From NCBI GenBank assembly GCA_019918135.1, contig WBZZ01003996.1:1-64000 (forward strand): a stretch of 64,000 bases of DNA, given 5' to 3'. Positions 37,827 through 48,027 of this stretch are shown piece after piece. Source of the DNA: Paulinella micropora. Its lineage: Eukaryota; Cercozoa; Imbricatea; Euglyphida; Paulinellidae. Position numbers and translations under genes: made by a program. Position 1 is the first letter of the stretch. Each line of letters starts with the position of its first letter. The notes below the pieces were generated by a model, which saw only the letters and a program-made list of their open reading frames with translations, made no database searches and was not told where the DNA came from.

Positions 37827-39392
37827 ATGCCGCCACGCAAGCGCGCCAAGCATGACGTTCTGCTAGTGCAGGCCGCCACGTTGCTAACCCTGCCCGGAGA
37901 TGTTTTGGAAATGGTTTGTGCTCTGGTCGGGGATATGTCTTGGTGGTTTGGGGTCTGGTCCTTTGTCTGCCGAGCTACCAGAGACAGCCCGCGCCCCGCG
38001 TCGTGGCCTGCGCTGCGCGTGCGTTCGAAAGGGCCGCCGATCCCCGTGGCCCGCTGGCGGGAATGGAAAGAGATCGATTGCTTGACCATCGACGGAGACG
38101 GAGCCGTTGTCCTGCAGCGCGTCAGGAAACACCAAATTACCGTGCGGACTGTTTTGCTAGATATCGTCACTGACCAAGACCTCAAAGAGGCAGTGCACAT
38201 CACGGGGTTGCAGCGCTTGGGCAACATTTACAACGCAACCAACAGGATTGACATTGACTACACCCCCCCCTTGGTTCCGTACGGAAGCTGGCTGAGCAAC
38301 TGCTATTACGTTAGCGATAAGGCGGTCATTCTGTACCTGCAGGCCAAAGAGCCAGACACCTTGGTTCTGAATTTCAGGCCGGACCAAGTACTGAGCGCCC
38401 ATCTCTGCCGTGTCATTGGTACGATGACCCAGCTGCGACAGCTCGACTTGTCTCACAACCACGTCCCTGACGAGTCAGGCTGGCTGGCGACACTGACACA
38501 ACTGCAGTACCTAAACTTGAATTCATGTGAGGGGGTTACTGACAACACTCTCGCGCTAATGTCGGGTCTGGACAAGTTAGAATATTTATCCTTGTGTTAT
38601 TGCGCCGACCTTACACCCGCAGGACTAGCGCGGCTATCATCCCTGCACGAACTACGTTATCTGAACCTGAGTTCTGTGGAAGTCTCTGATCTCCAGTTTG
38701 TTAGTGGCATGATTAAGCTGCAGCATCTCGGTCTCTCTAGTTGCCGAGTTAACGATGACGCCCTACGGCAGTTATTTAACTTCCAAGATCTGCGAGTCTT
38801 GAATCTGTCCAGCAACCCGTTCATAACTGACGCGGGGCTTTCGGGCGTGGCACGACTGACACGACTGCGGGAACTGTACCTGTGCTTCTGTACTGGCATT
38901 ACCTCCGCTGGGTTACAACATATCTCTGGCCTGCGACACTGTCTGCAAAAGCTAGATCTGAGCGGGTGCGCGATCCATGACTTGAGGTTCTTGTCGGGGC
39001 TTGGCGAGCTACAACACCTGTTGTTAAACGTCTCGGCCGGGGAGGAACTTGCGGACCTGCCGCGCCGTTTGAAGAGCCTGAAATTGCGAGGTAGCCCGCA
39101 ATTCGACGGAGAGAAACTCCGGCACTTATCACGGTTGTCAGAGCTGGAGCGGCTGTCCGTAAATAGCTGTACAAATCTGGCGTCATCGGCTGTCAGACAC
39201 TTACGAACTTTGCCAAACCTGCAAGACCTATGTTTCTTTGCTTGTCTCGAGCTTAATGACAACGTGTTTGAGCACTTTCTGGCCATGCCCAAACTGCGAA
39301 AATTATTTATCTTTTCTTCCGACAAAATAAGTACACGAGCGGTCGAAGCTTTTAGAACACAGCGCCCTGGGTGTGACTTTGATTTCGTGTAG
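37827..39392 (+). CDS. F-box/LRR protein (AMN1/FBXL-like)
   Basis: The 521-aa protein starts at ATG 37827 (MPPRKRAKHD, NLS-like). The F-box is at about residues 20-50 (LTLPGDVLEMVCALVGDMSW ... FVCRAT). From about residue 190 there are about twelve cysteine-containing-type LRRs with the consensus L-x-L-x-x-C-x-x-(I/V)-T/N-D (LQYLNLNSCEGVTDNTL, LRVLNLSSNPFITDAGL, LRELYLCFCTGITSAGL). This is the best-formed F-box/LRR gene in the window and the closest to cellular FBXL proteins. It is probably an SCF substrate receptor. GC is near 52%, lower than that of RPB1, which hints at a more recent origin or different selection. Confidence 0.9.
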   Translation: MPPRKRAKHDVLLVQAATLLTLPGDVLEMVCALVGDMSWWFGVWSFVCRATRDSPRPASWPALRVRSKGPPIPVARWREWKEIDCLTIDGDGAVVLQRVRKHQITVRTVLLDIVTDQDLKEAVHITGLQRLGNIYNATNRIDIDYTPPLVPYGSWLSNCYYVSDKAVILYLQAKEPDTLVLNFRPDQVLSAHLCRVIGTMTQLRQLDLSHNHVPDESGWLATLTQLQYLNLNSCEGVTDNTLALMSGLDKLEYLSLCYCADLTPAGLARLSSLHELRYLNLSSVEVSDLQFVSGMIKLQHLGLSSCRVNDDALRQLFNFQDLRVLNLSSNPFITDAGLSGVARLTRLRELYLCFCTGITSAGLQHISGLRHCLQKLDLSGCAIHDLRFLSGLGELQHLLLNVSAGEELADLPRRLKSLKLRGSPQFDGEKLRHLSRLSELERLSVNSCTNLASSAVRHLRTLPNLQDLCFFACLELNDNVFEHFLAMPKLRKLFIFSSDKISTRAVEAFRTQRPGCDFDFV

Positions 39393-39432
39393 ACGGAATA
39401 GCACGCTGGTTCAGGCTAGCGCTTTTTTTTCT

Positions 39433-39659
39433 CCTTTCCTATACTCACTTTGCCACCCCGTTTTCTGGACAGAGAATTGTGCACAGAATTGTGCACAGAC
39501 ACAATAAAAGAGGCGCCGACCTTCATGGACGTGAGCAGCTGTACCTATCGTGGCTGTGACGGACCCAGTGCGAGACGAGCAGACTACCTGCCGGAAAGTT
39601 GTACCGGAGCTGCTGCGCTTGCTCGAAAAAGCATTGGCCAGCCCTGGCCCCCCTCCTAG
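39433..39659 (+). pseudogene. Truncated duplicate of MYND gene and promoter
   Basis: The promoter-proximal motif TTTTCTGGACAG and the start context (GACCTTCATGGACG) match the 35944 gene, as do the first residues (MD...SSCTYRGC). The copy loses the zinc-finger pattern after about 25 codons and stops at 39657-39659. A 14-base element (AGAATTGTGCACAG) is doubled in its leader. Confidence 0.7.
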
Positions 39660-40000
39660 TGGCTGACAACCGTCCGTTACACACACAAAGCTTGGCAGTG
39701 TAACAGAATGCGTAAGGTACGGGGGAGTTGGGGTTTGGGTTTGGACGGTGCATTTTCTCCCTCTCTGTTTCGCCCCCTGCTTTTTTTTCAGCATTTCCCC
39801 CCCCCACCCACCCACCTTCCCCTCCTCTTCGACACATGCGGCCCCCCCCCCACCCACCCACCTTCCCCTCCTCTTCGACACATGCGGCCCCCTCCCCCGC
39901 ACCTTTGGCCCCTCCCCTCCTCTATCTTCCCTTTTCTCTTCATTCGGCCCCCCCCCTCCATTTCATTACCATTTCTTGCTTCCGGCGGACTGTCAAAAAA
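39660..40000. other. Intergenic, C-rich tandem repeat
   Basis: It contains two copies of a ~46-bp C-rich unit (CCCACCCACCCACCTTCCCC ... CGACACATGCGGC) at about 39797-39889, followed by CT-rich DNA. The next ATG follows an A6 run. Confidence 0.65.
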
Positions 40001-40132
40001 ATGTCGGAGCCCGACAAACATACTTTGAGCAGCCCAACCGTCAATGCCAGCCGCAAGAAGGCCAAGACTACGGACGAGTCAGTTGACGTCGAAAAGTTCA
40101 AGCTCGTCCAGCGGGGCGTGAGCTTTCAATAA
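40001..40132 (+). CDS. 43-aa mini-protein
   Basis: A complete small ORF with the signals of a real gene: an A6 run directly before ATG and AATAAA overlapping the stop (CAATAAAAATATTT). The peptide is polar, with KKAKTTDES then EKFKLVQRG. The same order (KKQRTE... EFALVRRG) occurs at the N-terminus of the 148-aa protein at 49399, so it may be a shortened paralogue. No function is known. Confidence 0.5.
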   Translation: MSEPDKHTLSSPTVNASRKKAKTTDESVDVEKFKLVQRGVSFQ

Positions 40133-40540
40133 AAATATTTCTTGTATCTTTTCTGAGATTTAAGCACGCCCGCCACGCCGGGCTCTCTCCTTGCAAACAC
40201 GACCTCAAGGCGCGCCCCTGCCCCGAACTCACTTATTCTGGCGGGAGTAAATTGGCCTGTCTGAAAATTGAGTTTTTACTTAAAACAGTCAGCACCCGGG
40301 GACCGTCTTGGTGGAGTCCGAACCCAAAAGCCCGGGCTATTTGCTCCTTTTCCCCTCCCTCCCTTCCTTTTCCCCCCCCCGGGCCCCACCCCACCCCTCC
40401 CCCCCCCTTCCTTTGCACTCTCGGCAGCCGGAGCTCTGTTGGCGTGCTCTAGCGGTTTTTCTTTGGTACTGTCGGCTCGCCGCGCAGCTGTCCGTGCTCT
40501 CTCTCTCTCGCCGAAGGGGGAAAAACCAAAAATCAATTCG
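40133..40540. promoter_or_regulatory. Upstream region of the 1483-aa protein gene
   Basis: This 408-base region is gene-free. It is CT- and C-rich around 40340-40410 and has a CTCTCTCTCTC run at 40498-40509 and AAAAACCAAAAATC just before the ATG. The long frame is open through it, but only without ATG. Confidence 0.45.
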
Positions 40541-43500
40541 ATGCCTTCCAAGCAGCCGCCCGCCTGGTTCACGGTGATCATGCAGATCCAACTGGCGAAC
40601 CGCGCCCGCAACGGGACTGAATTGCAGCAGTCGACCCTGTCCACGTGGAAGATGGTCGAGGATGCGTTGCTGTCCAAGGAACGCGGCGCGGGAGGGGGTT
40701 TGCAACACCTGCTGGAGCCAGAGACGAAGGGCGTGTACCACCAGATAGCCCTGTCGTACCAGCAGGCGAGCGAGACCTTCGTGAACTACCAGCGTACCAA
40801 GGCCAGCGCGGCCTACATCAAGACGTTCGGCGCGGCGCGCGACGCGGTGTCCGGCCGCTGGCAACACCCGCCGCCCGAGGCGGTGTTCCTGGTGGCCCGC
40901 GTGGCGTCGGCCATCCTGACCGAGATCAGCGGGGTCCGGCCAGCGAAGAATACCCCCGAGATCTGGGTCGTAGGCCGCGGCCTCGGGGGGAGCGAAACGG
41001 AACTGTGGCGGCTTACGATCCCCGAGTCGCACGAGGAGCTGGTCTGCTGGCAGAAACACGAGCCGGGCTCTGCCGTGGGCCCCGCGCTGCGGCTGGAGCT
41101 GCCGCTCGCGTGGGTCGCGACGGGCGCCAACTGCCAGCACGGCTGCTGGTGCCTGCTGCAGAAACAACACGCGGCCGTGCTGCGGCACTCACTGCAGCTG
41201 CTGTGGGACCCGAGCGCGCCCGTCGTTGCGGGCGCCAAGGAGGTGTCGTTGCAGCCCATCGTGGACTACCGCGTCATGCTGCCCTGCGACGTGCTGCTGC
41301 CGCCCGGCAGCACGGTTCTGCCGCACGGTTTGGAGGGCGCGGGGCGCGGCCTGGCCATCTGCGAGAAGCTGCTGTCGGACGCGTTCCCCGCGCTGGCCTG
41401 GGAGCTGGGCGCCGTCCGCCACGTGTACCAAACCGTACTGCTGGGCTCGCCGGGCCCGGTCTGGGCCCGCTGCCAGACAGAGGAAGAAATCGCCTGCTTC
41501 CTGAACGTCTGGTACACGCTGACGGCCACGCTGGTGTCCGTCGGGGGTGGCCACGGCCCCACGTCAACCGAGCTCGACGACGTGGACGACAGCTCGCTGC
41601 TGGTCGGGCTGGACGGCGCGGCGCAGCGGTTCTGGTCGGGCACGGGCAGCGCGCCGCTGGTGCCGGCCGGGAACGCACAGTGCGCGGTGCTGGACCGGTC
41701 CTGGTACAAGCGCGGCGTGCAGCTCAGGGCCCGGCTCCTGTGCGCGGACTCTCCCCCCTTGCTGCTGCTGCGCGGCGGCGCGCGTGCGCTGTCTCTGTCA
41801 AACGTCCAGTTGCTGCCCTTCCGCCAACGGCTGCAGTGGACGCACCCGCCGCCCAACGCCGCCGACGCGGCCGGCTGCCTGCTCGACGTCGTCGTCCCCG
41901 GCGCAGACAGCAGCGCGCTGGCCGAACAGCTAGCACAGTTCTGCCTGGCCAGCGCTAACGGCGCCAGGCTCGTGGTGCTGGACTACGACTGCGATGCTGC
42001 GGTCAAGGGTTGCTTCGACGCGCTCACGGCGCACCCCGCGTGGCAGACCAGGCTCGTCGCGCGCCTGGGGGCGCTGGCCTGCGTCACGACGGCGCCCGCG
42101 GGTGTGGCCCTGCCCGAGCGGGCGGGGCTGCACACGATAGCCTCGCACCAGGCGGCCGCCCACGCGACAGTTGTGGGCAGCCTGTGCCGGGCGAAACCGG
42201 CCCTAGTAGCTCCGCCGGGTCCGCCGCGCGCGCCGAGCGTGAGGAGGGACTTCGAGCCCATCAAGCACAGGCCCCAGGCCCAGTGGTCCTTCGTGTACTA
42301 CGAGGAAAAGAACGCGGGGGCCCGCGCGGAAGAGCTGATCCGGCTCGCGCCCGCCACCACGGAGCTGCGCAACGAGCCGCTGCGCCTGCTGATGGTGGCG
42401 ACACTGCAGGACAGGCTGGGCACGCTCATGCCCGGGGGCCACGCGCACGAGGTCTGGGTCGGCGAGGTGCAGGCGTGGCTGGCGCGCCACATCCGCCAGA
42501 CCGGGTTCGTGGACAACATCCCTATGGCCGTGAACAAGCGCTGGCAGGACCGCATGGCGGCGGCGCTGATCGACCACGAGCGCACGAGCGGCAGCAGCGG
42601 CTTCTGGACCTGGTGCATGGAGATCCTGTTGTGCGTGGTCTCCGAGGGCTCGGCCGCGGGCTGCCTGTCGTCCACGTCGGCGCCGCAGGTCGCCCTGTAC
42701 GCCCTGCGCCTGCTGTGGGCGTGCGCGCGCAGGAGCTGGAAGGCGCGCGGCCTCGTGTCGCTGTGCGGCGGCGGGGGCGAACTGGAGATCCAGACCGTAC
42801 TGCGCAACAAGAGCCACGCGCGGCGTGTGCGCACGGAATTCGACGTGGCGCACATCAACAGCGGCCGCCCGTCGTGGTTCGAGTCCCTGCGCACCATCTG
42901 CTGCTACGACGAGCTGCCGGCCCTGCGCTTCAAGGGCACCGAGCGGCCCGTGGCCGCGCCGCCCGTGCCCACGGCGGTCCGCGGCGCCAGCGTGCTCGGG
43001 CTGGAGGCGGCGCAGCCGCTGGCGCTCGGCTGGAAGCTGCCACAGACAGTGGCGGTGTGGCCCCTGCAGCAGCCGCATTTCGGCACCTTCGTGCTCTCGG
43101 ACCCGGACGCGGCAGAGCTACTGAGGCTGGCCAGCCAGGCGTTCACCGAGCAGCCGGCGGCCGCCGCGCTGGACCAGCACACGGTCAAGTCGCGCTGGGC
43201 GCGGAGCGAGCCCCCGGCGGCACAATCCATGGTCAACGCCCTCAAGGCCGCGTGGATGCTCTTGGCGCCGCTCAGCGTGCTCGACGTGCTGGTGGACCTG
43301 TACGCGCCCTGCGTGCGCGCGATGTACGCGAACGCGCGCGAAAAAAACCTCTTGGACGAAAGGAACAGGCAGCGCGCGCTGCTGGACTGGCCCGACCGCG
43401 ACAAGTCCTACGAGTCGCAATTGCTCATTTCCTGCTACCGCCAGACGGGCGCGGCCCTGGCGGAGATCTTGTGGCCGCGCGCTGCGTACGACCCCACCTC

Positions 43501-44992
43501 GTCCGCGGAGCTCTGGGACGGCAAGACCCGCCTGCTGGACACCACCACCATACGGGTCGGCAGCGCACAGGGGCCAGCGGGCGCCCCTTGCACGCCGCTG
43601 CCGCTCATCGACTACGTCCTGCACCGCGTCGGCTGTGGCACCAGGCTGCTGGCCAGCGAGCACGGCCGGCAGCTGTTGCTGTTCAACGTGAACGCGAGGC
43701 CGGTGGCCAGCACGGCCGCCGGTGACCTGGCGTCCGACGTGGCCGTGTTCGGGACGCTGTCGGTCGTGCTGCCCACGGTGCCCGACCAGATCCCGGGCTT
43801 CAGGCGCGGGATCGTCAGCAGGTTGACGCAGGGGCGGGTGTCGTCCCTGATTTGCACCGACTTCTCACTCACGCCGGAATGCATGCTGACGCAAGAGTGC
43901 AACAAGAAGCCACCGGCAGAGGCGGTGGTCGAGCTCGGCGCCTGCCTGCCGAACGAAAGCGAGTGCGAGTGGACGTTTGCGCCCGAGGACCTGCCCCTGC
44001 GCCTGAGGAGGTTCACGGGCGACGTGGTCAGGGTGCTGGACGAGTACAAGCTGCCGAAGCAGCGCGCGCCAGCGCAGCCCAAGCCCGCCCAGCGCCGCGG
44101 CAAGACGAAGCGGGAGCCTACGGACGAATGGAACTCCTTCTACGACGAAGACGACGAACAAGAAAGCTACGACAGCCCGATCAAGAGGCGGCGCGCCCAG
44201 ATTAGCCGGCGCCCTGCCAAGCAGGCCAGGCCCGGCTACGGCGTGGTGGGGAGCAAGGGGCGGCCGCGGCCGGCGCAGAAGCCCGATGACTGGCGCTGTG
44301 CGGATTGGGACAACCCGGACGCGTCGTCGCACCAATTAACGACGGCGAGGCAGCCTCATCATCGGTGGGGCGCCCCCGCGCCCGTGCGGTCTTGGTCGTC
44401 TGCTTTTGCTGCTACTGCTGCCTCGTCTTCTGGCTCCTGGAACCCGGCCGCCCAGGCCGCCAGCGGCTGGGCCAAGACAGCAGCGGCGGCCCCACCAACC
44501 TCGAGCGGCTGGGCGACGGCCGAGCAGCCCTCACCAGCAGCCCCCCAGGCCGCCTCCTCCGGTAGCTGGACCCCGACGGCAGCCCCGACAGCAGCCCCGC
44601 AGGCCGCCAGCGTCTGGGCAGCGACAGCAGCGGCGGCCCCGCAGGCCGCCAGCGGCTGGGCATCGACAGCAGCGGCGGCCCCACAAACCTCCAGCGGCTG
44701 GGCGACGGCCCCGACAGCAGCGGAAGCCCCGCAGGCCGCTGCCGGTGGCTGGGGCCCGCACAGTCAATCCGACGGCGTGTCCGCACAGTCAAGCGCGCAC
44801 AGAGCACCAGATCGTCGTGAGGACTTGCCGGCCAATGGCAGGAACGCTTCAGAGCACGACGATATTCTGCCACCACTAGATTCACCCGTTTTGCTATACA
44901 ACGAGGGTCAGGGGTTTGAGGCCCCGGAATCTTCCGAGGAAAACCTGGCCATGGACAATCAACACAATGACTTTTATAACAACTTTTCTTAA
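40541..44992 (+). CDS. Large protein of unknown function (1483 aa)
   Basis: The start is the first ATG, after CT-rich and A-rich leaders. Residues 1-1170 look like a folded, mostly soluble multi-domain protein with few lysines and many W, C and L; no domain I know is recognisable. About residues 1170-1260 are basic with an acidic patch (YDEDDEQESYDS, then KRRRAQ and RRPAKQARP), an NLS-like linker. About 1270-1410 is a low-complexity region of repeated SGW units (APQAASGWA, SSGWATA) on an alanine/proline background, similar in style to WG/GW scaffolds. The C-terminus is acidic. The 4.45-kb frame has no break and GC is high, as in RPB1, suggesting a conserved core gene. GW-repeat regions bind Argonaute in cellular proteins, but here the link is only by resemblance. 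Confidence 0.8.
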   Translation: MPSKQPPAWFTVIMQIQLANRARNGTELQQSTLSTWKMVEDALLSKERGAGGGLQHLLEPETKGVYHQIALSYQQASETFVNYQRTKASAAYIKTFGAARDAVSGRWQHPPPEAVFLVARVASAILTEISGVRPAKNTPEIWVVGRGLGGSETELWRLTIPESHEELVCWQKHEPGSAVGPALRLELPLAWVATGANCQHGCWCLLQKQHAAVLRHSLQLLWDPSAPVVAGAKEVSLQPIVDYRVMLPCDVLLPPGSTVLPHGLEGAGRGLAICEKLLSDAFPALAWELGAVRHVYQTVLLGSPGPVWARCQTEEEIACFLNVWYTLTATLVSVGGGHGPTSTELDDVDDSSLLVGLDGAAQRFWSGTGSAPLVPAGNAQCAVLDRSWYKRGVQLRARLLCADSPPLLLLRGGARALSLSNVQLLPFRQRLQWTHPPPNAADAAGCLLDVVVPGADSSALAEQLAQFCLASANGARLVVLDYDCDAAVKGCFDALTAHPAWQTRLVARLGALACVTTAPAGVALPERAGLHTIASHQAAAHATVVGSLCRAKPALVAPPGPPRAPSVRRDFEPIKHRPQAQWSFVYYEEKNAGARAEELIRLAPATTELRNEPLRLLMVATLQDRLGTLMPGGHAHEVWVGEVQAWLARHIRQTGFVDNIPMAVNKRWQDRMAAALIDHERTSGSSGFWTWCMEILLCVVSEGSAAGCLSSTSAPQVALYALRLLWACARRSWKARGLVSLCGGGGELEIQTVLRNKSHARRVRTEFDVAHINSGRPSWFESLRTICCYDELPALRFKGTERPVAAPPVPTAVRGASVLGLEAAQPLALGWKLPQTVAVWPLQQPHFGTFVLSDPDAAELLRLASQAFTEQPAAAALDQHTVKSRWARSEPPAAQSMVNALKAAWMLLAPLSVLDVLVDLYAPCVRAMYANAREKNLLDERNRQRALLDWPDRDKSYESQLLISCYRQTGAALAEILWPRAAYDPTSSAELWDGKTRLLDTTTIRVGSAQGPAGAPCTPLPLIDYVLHRVGCGTRLLASEHGRQLLLFNVNARPVASTAAGDLASDVAVFGTLSVVLPTVPDQIPGFRRGIVSRLTQGRVSSLICTDFSLTPECMLTQECNKKPPAEAVVELGACLPNESECEWTFAPEDLPLRLRRFTGDVVRVLDEYKLPKQRAPAQPKPAQRRGKTKREPTDEWNSFYDEDDEQESYDSPIKRRRAQISRRPAKQARPGYGVVGSKGRPRPAQKPDDWRCADWDNPDASSHQLTTARQPHHRWGAPAPVRSWSSAFAATAASSSGSWNPAAQAASGWAKTAAAAPPTSSGWATAEQPSPAAPQAASSGSWTPTAAPTAAPQAASVWAATAAAAPQAASGWASTAAAAPQTSSGWATAPTAAEAPQAAAGGWGPHSQSDGVSAQSSAHRAPDRREDLPANGRNASEHDDILPPLDSPVLLYNEGQGFEAPESSEENLAMDNQHNDFYNNFS

Positions 44993-45387
44993 TTTTCAAG
45001 GCTGTTCTCTGTATTAAAAAAAAAGAGTGCTAGTCGGGGGGGGGGAGGAAGCAGTGTGGAGAGGCTGAGACCCCACCCACAAACCTTTTCGACCTCGTGG
45101 TAAAAAATCCCTCCCCCCGTTTTCCTTGGCAGTTATGATTTTCTTTTTCTTGCTCGGGGGGGTAGCCGGCGTGAAAAGTGCGCAGATTGGTGGGGGGAAA
45201 AAAGGGGAAAGAGTGCAGGTACTTAGGTCCCCGCCCCCAAAAAACGGGGGATAAGGGAGGTCTAAAGGCCACCGACAGCATTTTGCAAGAAAATCCCCCC
45301 ACGAACAAGAAATTTCCTGAGTTCCCCTTTCCATTTTCCCTGCTCCTCCGTGCAGGACATTGGGGGGAGGCTTTTGTGTTGGCGAAG
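44993..45387. promoter_or_regulatory. Intergenic region
   Basis: The 395-base stretch starts with TATTAAAAAAAAA (polyadenylation-like), then has G9 near 45037 and G-rich DNA. No gene is seen. Confidence 0.45.
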
Positions 45388-46802
45388 ATGGCGGCCCTGC
45401 GGCAGGAAGATATCTTCCCCGTGCAGGCCCGCCAGATCACCCAGATCAGCCGCCGGGTCCTGCTGACACTAGAGAGGATGAGCATGGAGCCCTGCGTGTT
45501 CGAGGCTCTCAACAAGATTAGAGAACAGATCCTGTCGGGCGGGATCTCGATCCTGACCCAGAGCGGTCACAAGCCGCGCCATCCGGCGACCCGGGAATTA
45601 AGGGCCCACCTGTCGAAGCTGACGAGCCAGATCGTGCTCAGCATGTACAAGCAGGGCCTGTGCCTGCTGGCGCGCAGGAAGCACGGCACGCTGGGCGAAG
45701 TCTTCGAATGTCTGGACGCGTGCGACTTCGACATTTCGTTCACGGAACTCAGACACCGGCGGAAGTACTCTTGCTTCCACCGCCGCAGCTGGGGTAGGGC
45801 CCGCAGGGACGTGGTGGTAGTCGAGTTCCCGCCGTACCGGCCGAACCATTCGGGCCTGCCCTGCAGCCCGATGTGCTCGCTGCTAGAAACGTACCTCATC
45901 CGCCGGCAGCTGGAAAACACCAGGCTGGCCTTCAGCCTAGACCACGCCGCGGACGGCGTTCTCCTGGCGCGCAAGCGCGCGGGCAACGTAGACAGGATCT
46001 TCGAGGAGGCCTACCTCAAGGGCAGCCTGCCCAACGGCCTGGGCGGCAAGCCACAACCCCCGAGCCCAGGCTCAGCGTGCCCCCCGCTCAGTGGAAGGAC
46101 AAAGTGCCGGAAGCGCCCAGCGACAGGGGCTTCCTGCCGGGGCTCGTGTTCCGGGCGGGCAAGCAGGACGCGGGGCAGTTGGCCGAGCTCGCCTTGCTGG
46201 AAGAGCTGCAGTCCGACAAGTTCTACGAGCTCGCGTTACAACCGGGGCGCACTACTGCCGTGGCGGGCGTGTGCGCGGCCAGGGACAACACGGCCCTGGT
46301 GTACTCCCGCGAGGCCCTGCGCCCCGAACAAGAGATTTCGCACGAGCAGTGGTGCGCGCTGGTCGCGCGGGCCTTCTCGCTGCCCATCGGGCAGACCGAC
46401 CGCCGCAATCGCAGCGCCGAGGTCATCCACGCCTTCCAGTTCTACCGGAACAGCTTCCTGCACCAGACCGCGCTGTTCCGTGATTTCCTCAACGACCTGC
46501 TCGCCGACCTGGAGACCGCCAACCTGCGGGCGCGCGCCTCGCACTGGGGGCTGCGCACGGACGTGGACAAGCAGTTGCTCAGGTGCTGGTGGAAGGCGGA
46601 GGTCCTGGGCGCGGCGGACACGGGGTCCGTAGAGGAGCTGCTGCAACTCATCAAGCTCCAGAACACGCTCAGGCCCGACCTGACCCACGAGGCCGCAATC
46701 CTGCGCGCGCTCTACGAGAATTACATGCCGAGCAATAGCGAACTCGCCGGCTCGTCTAAGCGTGCCAAGCGCGGTCCGCGTGCCAGGCGCGGGCGACATT
46801 GA
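45388..46802 (+). CDS. Hypothetical protein (~471 aa), one frame break
   Basis: ATG 45388 (MAALRQEDIFPVQAR) opens a frame of good quality to about 46056. At the C5 run 46057-46061 the sensible frame changes as if one C were missing, and it continues to the stop at 46802 with a basic tail (KRAKRGPRARRGRH). The first part is alpha-helical with many Cys/Arg; the second is alpha-helical with LNDLLADLE-type heptads. No family is recognised, and there are no membrane segments. Because it lies next to the 1483-aa gene, has high GC and is well formed apart from one base, it looks like a functional gene with a possible sequence error. A structural or DNA-packaging role cannot be excluded or shown. Confidence 0.65.
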
Positions 46803-47257
46803 TTTTTTGTGCTCTGCCACTCTCTCCCTTGCCACACACACACACACACTCTCTCTCTCCCTTGCCAAAGAAAAAAAATTTGGTGGTGCAAACTATGGTG
46901 TAAAAGAAAGTAGTTTTTTTTATTAAAGCTTGCTCAAAGCTATGGTTCTTTTTTTTTTGGTAGCCTGATTCTCACAAGATGTTATTGCCGGGGGGGGGGG
47001 TACGGCGAGACAATTGCACTCGTGCCAGTAAATTTTTTTAAATGACGGACCAAAGTTTTCTGCCTGAATCCGACTTTTTCATTGCTGAATTTAAAAAAAA
47101 ATACCAATAATCAAAAACACACTTCCGTTCCTCCGTCCCTGCCTCTCAACTGAGGACACACAAGACATAAGGAAAAACACAAATTGATTTTCCTCGCGCG
47201 ACTGGAAACAGCTTAAATTCATGCCCGCAAAAACAAAAAGGATGTTTCCTTCAAGTG
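46803..47257. other. Intergenic region between convergent genes
   Basis: It contains a CA(7)/CT microsatellite near 46832-46860, poly-T/A tracts with TTTATTAAA near 46919, and G10 near 46990. No gene is seen. Confidence 0.55.
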
Positions 47258-47641
47258 TCAGCTTAGCAAGGACAGGAAACCTGCTGAGGCTGGTCGACGG
47301 GGTGGGGAAATGTCTTGTCTACCAAGCCAAAACGCAGCGGCACAGATTAGCATCCCCACTGCGCACACCTTCTTGAGCGCGGCCAAAACATCGAATTCCG
47401 AATCATGGCCGCGCAGTCGACGTATCTCTCGTCGCAAATGACGAAAGGACAGTTGCCAGACGTCTCTGCGTTGAACCAGGCCTTGTCGGCGACAGAGCGC
47501 ACTGTGCGTGGCTATCAGGGCGCCTTTGTCTAACTGCCTTTGATACGCAGCGCGCTGCCTTTTCTTTGCGTCATCCATGATTTGGACTGTGTCCCCCGAC
47601 GACGCGCAGACTAATCCACGCTTTGTGTTTCTGCCATTCAT
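47258..47641 (-). CDS. Small membrane-anchored hypothetical protein
   Basis: ATG 47641 gives 127 aa. The middle is very basic (DDAKKRQRAAYQRQ; LRREIRRLRG), and one hydrophobic segment near the C-terminus (VCAVGMLICAAAFWLG, about residues 97-112) could anchor it in a membrane, leaving a short tail. No family is recognised. It is divergent from the TMBIM-like gene. Confidence 0.5.
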   Translation of the reverse strand: MNGRNTKRGLVCASSGDTVQIMDDAKKRQRAAYQRQLDKGALIATHSALCRRQGLVQRRDVWQLSFRHLRREIRRLRGHDSEFDVLAALKKVCAVGMLICAAAFWLGRQDISPPRRPASAGFLSLLS

Positions 47642-48027
47642 CTTGCAGGTGTTAAGCGCGCCGGAAACCGGGGGAACAAAGTGGGGAGTGGAGGGGGGGG
47701 TGGGGTGGGGTGGGGTGGGGAGGAGTGATAGACGGTCGCGGGGGCAGGGTTTTTGGAGGGAGGGAGTTAGAGACAGCAAAGCGCTGGGCGTGTGGGCCGC
47801 AAAAGGCTTTGTAGAAGTGGGGGCAGGGGGGGGGAAGGAGGAGGCTGGCAGGACGAACAAAAAAAGGGGGGAGGGGAGGGAGGAAAGAAGGTTGCAAAAA
47901 TAAAAGAGCAGTGTTGGCTTGCTACGTATTATGTCTAAAAATAACATACTACTAGCCACCTTTTTCTTTGGTGTCGTTAGTGTTGTGCGACAAGACCAGA
48001 ACGTTTGCTTTTCCACGACGTACACTC
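47642..48027. promoter_or_regulatory. Divergent promoter region
   Basis: The 386 bases between divergent starts are strongly purine-rich on the plus strand (GGGGTGGGGTGGGG, G9 at 47692, GGAGGGAGG). Frames on either strand are low complexity. Confidence 0.5.

Noticed and set aside
42010..43725. 571-codon frame overlapping the 1483-aa gene
   Set aside because: Its Arg/Ala/Gly-rich translation is the usual shadow of a GC-rich gene; the main frame has normal amino-acid composition.
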